Origin: a virus
Direction: 5' to 3' (one strand)
DNA length: 46,824 bases
Virus record (IMG/VR): IMGVR_UViG_3300042113_000153
Span: 1 to 46,824 of that record
Both the position numbers and the translations under genes were made by a program. The notes under the pieces are model-generated. The model was not told the origin of the DNA. It did not search any database and worked only from the letters and a program-made list of their open reading frames with translations. Below, piece by piece: positions 40,500 through 46,824 of the stretch (position 1 is its first letter; every line of letters starts with the position of its first letter).

Positions 40500-42299
40500 A
40501 TGACACAAGAAATATATAACGATATACGAGTTGATTATACTCGTGACACTTTATTTGACGACGCAGGTTTAAAACGTATGAAAGAATCTTATATGAAAGA
40601 TGATGAAACATCTCCACAACAAAGATTTGCTTTCGTAAGTAAAACATTTTCTTCAAATAAAGAACATGCTCAAAGACTTTATGATTATTCATCTAAACAT
40701 TGGCTATCATATTCTACTCCTATTCTTTCATTCGGAAGAAGCAAAAAAGGTTTGCCAATTTCTTGTTTTTTAAATTATATAGAAGATACAGCAGAAGGAT
40801 TAGTTAAAAATCTTTCAGAAACTAACTGGCTATCGATGGTAGGTGGTGGAGTTGGTATAGGATTTGGTATAAGATCAGCTGACGATAAATCAACAGGTGT
40901 ATTACCACATTTAAAAATATATGACGCAGCAACATTAGCATATAGACAAGGTCGTACAAGAAGAGGTTCTTATGCTGCTTACTTAGATATATCTCATCCA
41001 GATATAATTGAATTTTTAGAAATAAGAAAACCAACAGGTGATCAAAATGTTCGTTGTTTAAATATGCATCATGGTATCAATATACCAAATGCGTTTATGG
41101 AACTTGTTGAAAAATGTATGTTAGATATAGAAGCTGACGATAAATGGGCTTTACGTGATCCACATACACAAGAAGTTAAATCTTACATAAGTGCAAGGGA
41201 ATTATGGCAACGTATATTAGAAATGCGTATGATGACAGGAGAACCATATCTTCATTTTATCGATACATCAAATGAGCATCTTCCAGCATTCTTAAAATCA
41301 AAAAATTTAAAAATTCATCAATCAAATCTTTGTTCTGAAATTATATTACCCACTAGTGTCGAAAGAACTGCTGTGTGTTGTTTATCTTCAGTTAATTTAG
41401 AATATTTTGATGAATGGAAGAAAGACGATCAGTTTTTAGCAGATATAGCAGAGATGTTAGATAATGTTCTTACATATTTTATATCTCACGCTCCGAATGC
41501 TATATCAAGAGCAAAATACTCAGCTGAAAGAGAAAGAAGTGTCGGAGTTGGTGCACTCGGTTTTCATGCTTACCTACAAAGCAAAAATATTCCATGGGAG
41601 TCTGCAATGGCAGTATCTGCTAACACTCGAATGTTTATGCATATAAGAAACCAATTAGATAAAGCAAACATTAAACTTGGAAAAGAAAGAGGTGAAGCAC
41701 CAGATGCAGTTGGTACAGGACAGAGATTTTCTCACGTAATGGCTATTGCACCAAATGCTTCATCTTCTATCATAATGGGAAATACTTCACCATCAATTGA
41801 ACCATTTAGAGCAAATGTTTACAGACAAGATACTCTTTCTGGAGCTTCTATAAATAAAAATAAACAATTAGATAAGTTGATTAAGAAATATGTTGAAAAA
41901 AATGATAAACTTAATTATAATGAAATTTGGTCTAGTATTATAATGAATGATGGTTCAGTTCAACATTTAGAATTTTTAAAAGAAAATGAAAAAGATACTT
42001 TTAAAACTGCTATGGAAATAGATCAACGTTGGGTTATAGAACATGCAGCAATACGTCAAGAGTTTATAGACCAAGCACAATCAGTTAATTTATTCTTTAG
42101 ACCAGACACGGATATTAAATATTTACATGCTTGTCACTTTATGGCTTGGAAAAAAGGTTTAAAAACTTTATACTATTGTCGTAGTGAAAAGATTGGTAAA
42201 GCTGACAAAGTTGCAAAGAAAATTGAACGAAGAATTATCGAAGAGATTAAGATAAAAGATTTAACAAAAGAGGATACATGTTTAGCTTGCGAGGGTTAA
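40500..42299 (+). CDS. nrdA: Ribonucleoside-diphosphate reductase large subunit (class Ia)
   Basis: This 599-residue protein is shorter than typical NrdA (about 750) because it lacks the N-terminal ATP-cone, the allosteric activity domain. Catalytic elements are present: SCFLNYIED (C89), NLCSEI (N276, C278, E280, radical site), CCLSSVNL, and the C-terminal pair CLAC (C595, C598) that receives reducing power. It reduces ribonucleotides to deoxyribonucleotides with NrdB. Loss of the cone should remove dATP inhibition, giving unchecked dNTP supply. A lipoprotein gene overlaps its 3' end. Confidence 0.95.
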   Translation: MTQEIYNDIRVDYTRDTLFDDAGLKRMKESYMKDDETSPQQRFAFVSKTFSSNKEHAQRLYDYSSKHWLSYSTPILSFGRSKKGLPISCFLNYIEDTAEGLVKNLSETNWLSMVGGGVGIGFGIRSADDKSTGVLPHLKIYDAATLAYRQGRTRRGSYAAYLDISHPDIIEFLEIRKPTGDQNVRCLNMHHGINIPNAFMELVEKCMLDIEADDKWALRDPHTQEVKSYISARELWQRILEMRMMTGEPYLHFIDTSNEHLPAFLKSKNLKIHQSNLCSEIILPTSVERTAVCCLSSVNLEYFDEWKKDDQFLADIAEMLDNVLTYFISHAPNAISRAKYSAERERSVGVGALGFHAYLQSKNIPWESAMAVSANTRMFMHIRNQLDKANIKLGKERGEAPDAVGTGQRFSHVMAIAPNASSSIIMGNTSPSIEPFRANVYRQDTLSGASINKNKQLDKLIKKYVEKNDKLNYNEIWSSIIMNDGSVQHLEFLKENEKDTFKTAMEIDQRWVIEHAAIRQEFIDQAQSVNLFFRPDTDIKYLHACHFMAWKKGLKTLYYCRSEKIGKADKVAKKIERRIIEEIKIKDLTKEDTCLACEG

Positions 42300-42700
42300 A
42301 AATATGGAGTACTTTAATACTCTTGATGTTATTAACATCATGTATTCCTGCAGGAATAGTTGCAGTTAAAAAACTATTACCATCTTCATATGATGATAAT
42401 GAAATGTTAATGATTTCAAATTTAAGATATGATGTAAGACAAGTGCAATGTACTGGTGATAAATCACAAGAAACTATATTAAAAATTTGGGAAGGAAAAG
42501 AAAAACTATATTATTACTCATCAGCAAAAGAAAATGAAGATGTTTTAAAAATGGTAAGACCATTATCTGAGAGTATGAGAGGTCTTTACGAATCTTCTAA
42601 ATCTGGTAATATGAAAGAACTTTATTGTATCGAGAAAGTAATTAATTTAACAAAGCAAGTGGATATTATAGCAAATGCACTTGCAGCTAGGAACAAATAA
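42278..42700 (+). CDS. Predicted lipoprotein overlapping nrdA
   Basis: This 140-residue protein has a signal peptide with basic residues, a Leu-rich helix and the lipobox LTSC (Cys22). The mature part is helical and charged with two further Cys (QCTGD, LYCIE). It starts 22 nt inside the nrdA 3' end in another frame. It is the third lipoprotein in this window that overlaps another gene. Function unknown. Confidence 0.6.
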   Translation: MFSLRGLKIWSTLILLMLLTSCIPAGIVAVKKLLPSSYDDNEMLMISNLRYDVRQVQCTGDKSQETILKIWEGKEKLYYYSSAKENEDVLKMVRPLSESMRGLYESSKSGNMKELYCIEKVINLTKQVDIIANALAARNK

Positions 42701-42951
42701 TGACTATAAATGAAGCAATACAAGAAATGCAATCACTAACAACTAGTGAAAATGCATGGATAAGAGAAAAAGCAAATAAAATATTAAGATATAATCATCA
42801 ACACGAAACAGGACAACTATCAACAGCTGAATATACAGATCTATTAAATGATTTGGCTCGTATCGAAGAAATACAAGAAGAAGCTGATATGATGAAATAT
42901 AAAGCAGCAATAGAAAAAATAATTACCACTACATTTTCATTACTTAGTTAA
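42700..42951 (+). CDS. Small helical hypothetical protein
   Basis: This 83-residue acidic protein is helical throughout, with a TINEAIQEMQSLTTSENAWIREKANKIL start. ATG 42700 overlaps the preceding stop. It may be a small regulator or structural helper, but nothing specific is seen. Confidence 0.5.
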   Translation: MTINEAIQEMQSLTTSENAWIREKANKILRYNHQHETGQLSTAEYTDLLNDLARIEEIQEEADMMKYKAAIEKIITTTFSLLS

Positions 42952-42955
42952 TATT

Positions 42956-43654
42956 ATGTTTGTATTTAAAAATATAGATAATTGGTTCACTGACGAAGAA
43001 CGTTTAAATATAAGAAATAAAGTTGAAGATTTAAAATCTGATTGGAAACATATAAAAGATTTTCCTTTAGCAAAATCTGCTAAACTTTTAGCAGCACAAG
43101 ATCCTGAACTTTATAAGTCAGCTGAAAATCAATATTTTTTAGGTGATGCTACATACGTGTTAGAAAATCTAGAACAAAGAAATAAAATTTTATCAGAAAA
43201 TTTAAATGTTTCATTTTTTGATTTGTATGGAAAAATAATTAATACAATTAAAGATATAACAGGATTGCCTACTTCTTATTTGTCTGAATATCCACGTCCT
43301 GGATTTCATATATTTCGAGGTAAGCAAACACCACATCCTTTTGAATATCATATAGATACTACAATATGCAGATATGATACTAATTATAAACCAGAACAAT
43401 GTTATTCTTTTTTATCTTTAATTGAATCACCAAGCAGTGATCCTGCTGGTTTAGAGTATAAAGATACAAATGATTTTGATGCGTTAAAAGATTATCCTGA
43501 AAAAGTAAAACTATATAAATTAAATACTTTTTATTATTGGAAAGGTGATTATTTCCATAGGATGAAAAAGTTTGGTATGAATGAAGGAGAAAGTAGAATT
43601 ACTTTACAAGGTCATTACGTACTTAAAGATAACAGAGCATATATTTACTGGTAA
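42956..43654 (+). CDS. 2OG/Fe(II) oxygenase, first of a tandem pair
   Basis: This 232-residue protein has a double-stranded beta helix: FEYHIDTT (H132, D134), a distal YFHRMKK (H201) and ESRITLQGH (R214). The preceding block PRPGFHIFRGKQT recurs in the next gene (PIPGFHIFDGKQT), and SRITLQGH/KRITLQGH also match, so the two are paralogues from duplication. The substrate is unknown; phage members near RNR genes are common in marine phages. Confidence 0.85.
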   Translation: MFVFKNIDNWFTDEERLNIRNKVEDLKSDWKHIKDFPLAKSAKLLAAQDPELYKSAENQYFLGDATYVLENLEQRNKILSENLNVSFFDLYGKIINTIKDITGLPTSYLSEYPRPGFHIFRGKQTPHPFEYHIDTTICRYDTNYKPEQCYSFLSLIESPSSDPAGLEYKDTNDFDALKDYPEKVKLYKLNTFYYWKGDYFHRMKKFGMNEGESRITLQGHYVLKDNRAYIYW

Positions 43655-43658
43655 AATT

Positions 43659-44345
43659 ATGAAACGTTTTTCTTTTGCTGAAATACAAAATTTCTTTTCA
43701 GAGGGTGAACGAAACCAAATAGCAAGAAAAGTTTTAGAATTAAAACCACATTGGAAAAAATTACACGACTATAATGTATATAAAAATAGTCTTGAAATGA
43801 AATCTGACTATTCTAAAAACCAATATTTACTTGGGGATAGTATATATCCACTTAAACCCAAAGATACGAGTGAGATAAATAAAGAACTTCAAGGAATACT
43901 TTTAAAAGAATTTAAAGATTTAATATATAAAAAATTAATTGATAATGTTGGTAAGTGGTTTGAAGTGTTCAATTATAAAGAAACTGAATTTTATCCAAAT
44001 TTACCAATTCCTGGATTTCATATATTTGATGGAAAACAAACTGCTCAGGCATTTGGATGGCATACTGATACGACGCTTTGCTTGTGGGAAGATAATATAG
44101 ATCCTAAAAGACTGTTTTCTTTTTTATCTCCTATTATGATGCCAGAAAGAGGAGCACACTTAGAGTGGTTAATGCCATCAGGAAAAGAAACTATGATACC
44201 ATATGAATATGGTACACTTCATATATGGAGTGGTTTAGAACAACATAGAATAGGTCGTCACGCATTAGCAAATTACGAAAAACGAATTACATTGCAAGGA
44301 CATATTTACATTAATCCAAACGGAAAAGTGCAATTATTTTTTTAA
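43659..44345 (+). CDS. 2OG/Fe(II) oxygenase, second of a tandem pair
   Basis: This 228-residue protein has FGWHTDTTL (H135, D137), a distal LEQHRIG (H196) and KRITLQGH (R209). It also has GTLHIWSG before the distal His. It is paralogous to the preceding protein in both halves. ATG 43659 follows the preceding stop by 4 nt; an in-frame ATG at 43581 would lie inside the first paralogue and is rejected. It is followed directly by nrdB, so the pair interrupts the nrdA-nrdB order. Confidence 0.85.
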   Translation: MKRFSFAEIQNFFSEGERNQIARKVLELKPHWKKLHDYNVYKNSLEMKSDYSKNQYLLGDSIYPLKPKDTSEINKELQGILLKEFKDLIYKKLIDNVGKWFEVFNYKETEFYPNLPIPGFHIFDGKQTAQAFGWHTDTTLCLWEDNIDPKRLFSFLSPIMMPERGAHLEWLMPSGKETMIPYEYGTLHIWSGLEQHRIGRHALANYEKRITLQGHIYINPNGKVQLFF

Positions 44346-44363
44346 CTTAACATATAGAGGAAC

Positions 44364-45365
44364 ATGAACGTGCCAAAACAATCTGAAACAATTTCTTTAA
44401 CAAAAGAAAGAAATTATTTTAAACCATTTAATTATCCGTGGGCTTATGATGCATGGCTTAAACACGAACAATCACATTGGCTACACACAGAAGTGCCAAT
44501 GCTAGAAGATGTAAAAGATTGGAAAAGTAAATTAACACCACCACAAAAACATTTTCTTACTAATATTTTTAGATTTTTTACACAAGGAGATATTGATGTA
44601 GCAGGTGGTTATGTAATGAATTATCTTCCTTACTTCCCACAACCAGAAGTGCGTATGATGATGTGTGGGTTTGCGGCACGTGAAGCTTTACACATTGCAG
44701 CATATTCTCATTTAATTGAAACATTAGGTTTGCCAGAAGCAACTTATAATGAATTCAATAACTATAAAGAGATGGCAGCAAAACACAATTACTTTGTAGA
44801 CTTAGCATCTAAGAGTACAAATAAAACTAGTATTGCTACAAGCATCGCAGCATTCTCAGCATTTACAGAGGGTATGCAATTATTCTCATCTTTTATTATG
44901 TTATTAAATTTTCCAAGACATGGACTTATGAAAGGTATGGGTCAAATAGTCACTTGGTCAATGGTAGATGAAACACAACACTGTGAAGCGATGATAAGAG
45001 TGTTTAGAACTTATGTTGAAGAAAATAATGAAATATGGAATGATTCTCTTAAAAAGAAAATATATGATATTGCTGAAAAAATGGTAGAATTAGAAGATAA
45101 CTTTATTGATCTTGCTTTCTCAATGGGCGATATGCAAAATTTAAAAAAAGAAGAAGTAAAAGAATATATTCGATATATATGTGACCGAAGACTTATTTCA
45201 ATGGGTCTGAAAGGTATTAATAAAAGAAAAACAAATCCACTTCCTTGGGTAGAGGAAATGATGAATGCTCCAATACATGGAAACTTTTTTGAAAATCGTA
45301 TTACTGATTATGCAAAAGGATCTTTAAAAGGCGATTGGGGTGATGTTTGGGGAGCCAAAAAATAA
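44364..45365 (+). CDS. nrdB: Ribonucleotide reductase small subunit (class Ia, radical-generating)
   Basis: This 333-residue protein has the diiron/tyrosyl radical site: metal ligands in TQGDIDVA, EALHIAAYSHL (E, H and the radical-site Tyr in the position of E. coli Y122), FTEGMQLF and DETQHCEAM. It is therefore the Tyr-radical class Ia type. It supplies the radical to NrdA. The start is ATG 44364 after GAGGAAC. The C-terminus WGDVWGAKK may dock on NrdA. The gene is immediately followed by a zinc-ribbon protein. Confidence 0.95.
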   Translation: MNVPKQSETISLTKERNYFKPFNYPWAYDAWLKHEQSHWLHTEVPMLEDVKDWKSKLTPPQKHFLTNIFRFFTQGDIDVAGGYVMNYLPYFPQPEVRMMMCGFAAREALHIAAYSHLIETLGLPEATYNEFNNYKEMAAKHNYFVDLASKSTNKTSIATSIAAFSAFTEGMQLFSSFIMLLNFPRHGLMKGMGQIVTWSMVDETQHCEAMIRVFRTYVEENNEIWNDSLKKKIYDIAEKMVELEDNFIDLAFSMGDMQNLKKEEVKEYIRYICDRRLISMGLKGINKRKTNPLPWVEEMMNAPIHGNFFENRITDYAKGSLKGDWGDVWGAKK

Positions 45366-45538
45366 TGAAAACACAAACAGTTAAATTTCATTGCATATCT
45401 TGCGAAACAGAGGGTAAGATTTCATTTACGACACAAGATGATACATTGACTAAGGCAGATATTGCTTATTGTCCAATGTGTGCACATGACATAACTGATG
45501 ATAATAATGAATTTGAAGAACAAGAATCAGATGAATAA
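45365..45538 (+). CDS. Zinc-ribbon protein
   Basis: This 57-residue protein has two CxxC pairs (CISC at 10-13 and CPMC at 36-39) and a strongly acidic tail (DDNNEFEEQESDE). It is a single zinc ribbon. It starts at the stop of nrdB. Such small zinc ribbons in phages often bind nucleic acid or a polymerase; the partner is unknown. Confidence 0.7.
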   Translation: MKTQTVKFHCISCETEGKISFTTQDDTLTKADIAYCPMCAHDITDDNNEFEEQESDE

Positions 45539-45546
45539 ATATAAGT

Positions 45547-45969
45547 ATGACAAAATGGTTATACGAAAACAAAGAATTCAATGATCCTGCAAAATATTTC
45601 GGATTTATATATTCAATTACAAATCTTTTAAATAATAAAATCTATATAGGACGTAAATATTTTACATCGGCTAAAACGAAACAGCCACTTAAAGGAAGAG
45701 TCAATAAAAGACGTTCAAGAGTAGAAAACGATTGGGCAGACTATTGGGGATCTTCAACTACATTTTTAAACGAAGTAGAAAAAATAGGAAAACAAAATTT
45801 CAAAAGAGAAATACTTCGACTCTGCAAAACAAGAGGTGAAGTTAATTATTGGGAAGTAAAGTATATGTTTGAATTTGATGTATTGAATGCAAAACTTCCT
45901 AATGGTGAAAACAAATATTATAATGAAAATATAATGATGAAATTTACAAGAAAAAATATTGGTAAATGA
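45547..45969 (+). CDS. GIY-YIG-type endonuclease (Seg-like)
   Basis: This 140-residue protein has GFIYSITN (first part of the GIY motif, residues 19-22) and YIGRKYF (YIG, residues 33-36, with R36 conserved), then a WADYWGSS block and a helix NYWEVKYMFEF with a candidate metal-binding E103. This is the layout of small GIY-YIG nucleases of the SegE-like type. It could be a freestanding homing endonuclease or a repair nuclease. It lies just after nrdB and a zinc ribbon. Confidence 0.75.
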   Translation: MTKWLYENKEFNDPAKYFGFIYSITNLLNNKIYIGRKYFTSAKTKQPLKGRVNKRRSRVENDWADYWGSSTTFLNEVEKIGKQNFKREILRLCKTRGEVNYWEVKYMFEFDVLNAKLPNGENKYYNENIMMKFTRKNIGK

Positions 45970-46142
45970 TACCTTTAAAAACTTTTAGATTTTTAGTAAT
46001 GATTAACAACACATCTCCAGGAATTATAGTTGAGCAACGTGCTATAAATGTGACTGACGCTACAAGAGCAGTACAAGCACAATATGGTAGAGATAGTAAA
46101 GTAGTATTTTATGGATTTGGAGATGATAACAGAAAGAAATAA
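45966..46142 (+). CDS. Small hypothetical protein
   Basis: This 58-residue protein has a beta-rich N-terminus (FRFLVMINNTSPGIIVEQ) and a basic end. It overlaps the nuclease 3' end by four bases (ATGA) and abuts the next ATG. No family recognised. Confidence 0.5.
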   Translation: MIPLKTFRFLVMINNTSPGIIVEQRAINVTDATRAVQAQYGRDSKVVFYGFGDDNRKK

Positions 46143-46637
46143 ATGAGGTCAATTATTCTATTAACGATTGCTGCAATTATCCATTGGTTCTCGCAACCAG
46201 TTATGGCAGCAGACACACGTTCTGGTGGAGGCATTGTGTATCATCGCTCGGACTGTGGATATCCCAATGTGAGATTCTATGGCAAAGGTGGGGAATGGGA
46301 TGGATCCACTTGTGATAAAATTTGGGTCAATCCAGTAAATTGGCAAACACTGAACAAATTTGATTTTGCCATCATACACTCATTTGACTTTAATTTCAAA
46401 GCAGAAGAACTGGCTTGCTTTCAAGCAGGTGGACAGGCTGAGGGAGGAATAAGTGCTCCAGGAATGCGAGAATTTCGATTTGACCGAAGTAGATTTGACA
46501 ATTGTGGCATAGGATTTGTGTATGACAGTGACTCTTATCCTTTTATGCGAAATCTTGGTCCAAATCATACTGTAGAAGATTTGAATGAAGAACGCAAACG
46601 ATGGGCGAGATGGCCACAATTCAATCTACCATATTAA
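46143..46637 (+). CDS. Exported protein with unusual base composition
   Basis: This 164-residue protein has a signal peptide ending in PVMA|A (about residue 22) and five Cys in the mature part (SDCGYPNV, GSTCDKIW, ELACFQAG, DNCGIGF). Its base composition is clearly different: two 60-base stretches (46261-46320, 46441-46500) each hold 26 G/C, against 9 in 45901-45960. It was probably acquired from another source. The function is unknown; a periplasmic or secreted role is likely from the signal peptide. Confidence 0.65.
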   Translation: MRSIILLTIAAIIHWFSQPVMAADTRSGGGIVYHRSDCGYPNVRFYGKGGEWDGSTCDKIWVNPVNWQTLNKFDFAIIHSFDFNFKAEELACFQAGGQAEGGISAPGMREFRFDRSRFDNCGIGFVYDSDSYPFMRNLGPNHTVEDLNEERKRWARWPQFNLPY

Positions 46638-46664
46638 ATACATAAAAAGCAAGAAAAAGAAAAA

Positions 46665-46824
46665 ATGAAAACCTTACTATTAATCAACGCATTATTTTTA
46701 TCAGCTATCGCAGCATTTTATGCGATTACTGGATTAATAGCAATATTTGCAACAGCTGTAATACCAATAGCAATTATGGGTACAGCTTTAGAAACAGCAA
46801 AATTAGTAATTGCATCTTGGCTAT
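46665..46824 (+). CDS. Membrane protein, N-terminal fragment (cut by window end)
   Basis: The open frame from ATG 46665 runs off the window. The visible 53 residues have a signal-like start, a long hydrophobic region and the ending MGTALETAKLVIASWL. I recognise this motif from large coiled-coil membrane or virion proteins of marine T4-like phages (xGxxLExxKLVxASWL). The ribosome site AAGAAAAAGAAAAA is weak. The rest of the gene is outside the window. Confidence 0.6.
   Translation, partial: MKTLLLINALFLSAIAAFYAITGLIAIFATAVIPIAIMGTALETAKLVIASWL

Noticed and set aside
46161-46379. Antisense frames opposite the GC-richer exported gene
   Set aside because: They arise because the higher G/C content lowers stop density; the plus-strand frame has a signal peptide and continuous overlap with its neighbours.
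1-46824. CRISPR arrays, IS elements, integrase or attachment sites
   Set aside because: No regularly spaced repeats, transposase or integrase motifs were seen.
1-46824. T4-type late promoters (TATAAATA)
   Set aside because: The only copy noticed lies inside a coding region; no convincing intergenic late promoter was found.

Overview
The window is one contiguous, densely packed, all-plus-strand block of a tailed-phage genome. It encodes a T4-type replication module: sliding clamp gp45, clamp loader gp44/gp62, RegA, DNA polymerase gp43, UvsX, helicase gp41 and primase gp61. It also encodes a class Ia ribonucleotide reductase (NrdA/NrdB), and it carries accessory genes typical of marine T4-like myoviruses: a CobS-like AAA+ ATPase, Hsp20, several 2-oxoglutarate/Fe(II) oxygenases and many small membrane proteins. 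The DNA is very AT-rich. My inference is a marine T4-like myovirus of the kind that infects SAR11 or another AT-rich marine alphaproteobacterium. No rRNA, tRNA, integrase, IS element or CRISPR array was seen, and no stretch of more than about 160 bases lacks a gene.

Layout. 1-3.9 kb: a VWA/MoxR-type ATPase pair, a short protein like the NMN-binding domain of NAD+-dependent DNA ligase, a lipoprotein, and two tandem paralogues. 3.9-6.6 kb: gp45-gp44-gp62-regA. 6.6-8.6 kb: a phasin-like/Hsp20 operon behind a structured leader, then small early genes. 8.6-11.3 kb: a strongly folded leader and gp43. 11.3-14.3 kb: small early, membrane and exported proteins, including an LPP20-like lipoprotein. 14.3-17.4 kb: uvsX and the gp41 helicase. 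17.4-20.8 kb: a four-gene cassette with a TET/JBP-type dioxygenase, a GT-B glycosyltransferase, a HAD-like phosphatase and a probable second double-stranded beta-helix oxygenase. 20.8-34.2 kb: small membrane proteins, a metallopeptidase, a set of larger proteins with nuclease- or nucleotidyltransferase-like motifs (some starting with a T4-like capsid-targeting peptide), and exported Ser/Thr-rich proteins. 34.2-37.9 kb: virion-type proteins and an embedded Rz/Rz1 spanin pair with a possible holin-associated protein. 38-46.8 kb: primase, a 2OG oxygenase, nrdA, a lipoprotein, two tandem 2OG oxygenases, nrdB, a zinc ribbon, a GIY-YIG nuclease, a GC-rich exported protein and the start of a membrane protein cut by the window end.

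Regulation. Seven promoters share one architecture: TTTAC(A/T)TnCAAG at -35 (one has TATACT instead), a 17-bp spacer, and an extended -10 TRGTATAATATA, close to T4 early promoters. At four of them the predicted transcript start lies within a few bases of the ATG, so these mRNAs should be leaderless or nearly so. Several intergenic regions hold perfect inverted repeats.

How the genes may work together. The replisome and RNR make DNA. The TET/JBP dioxygenase, glycosyltransferase and HAD genes look like a pathway that oxidises and then glycosylates a base after replication. The dioxygenase ends in SSLEAFF, nearly the same as the polymerase tail SSLEDFF, which is where T4 polymerase carries its clamp-binding peptide. 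This suggests that base modification is tethered to the sliding clamp. No DNA methyltransferase or dCMP hydroxymethylase is visible here, so the target base (5-methylcytosine or thymine) is open.
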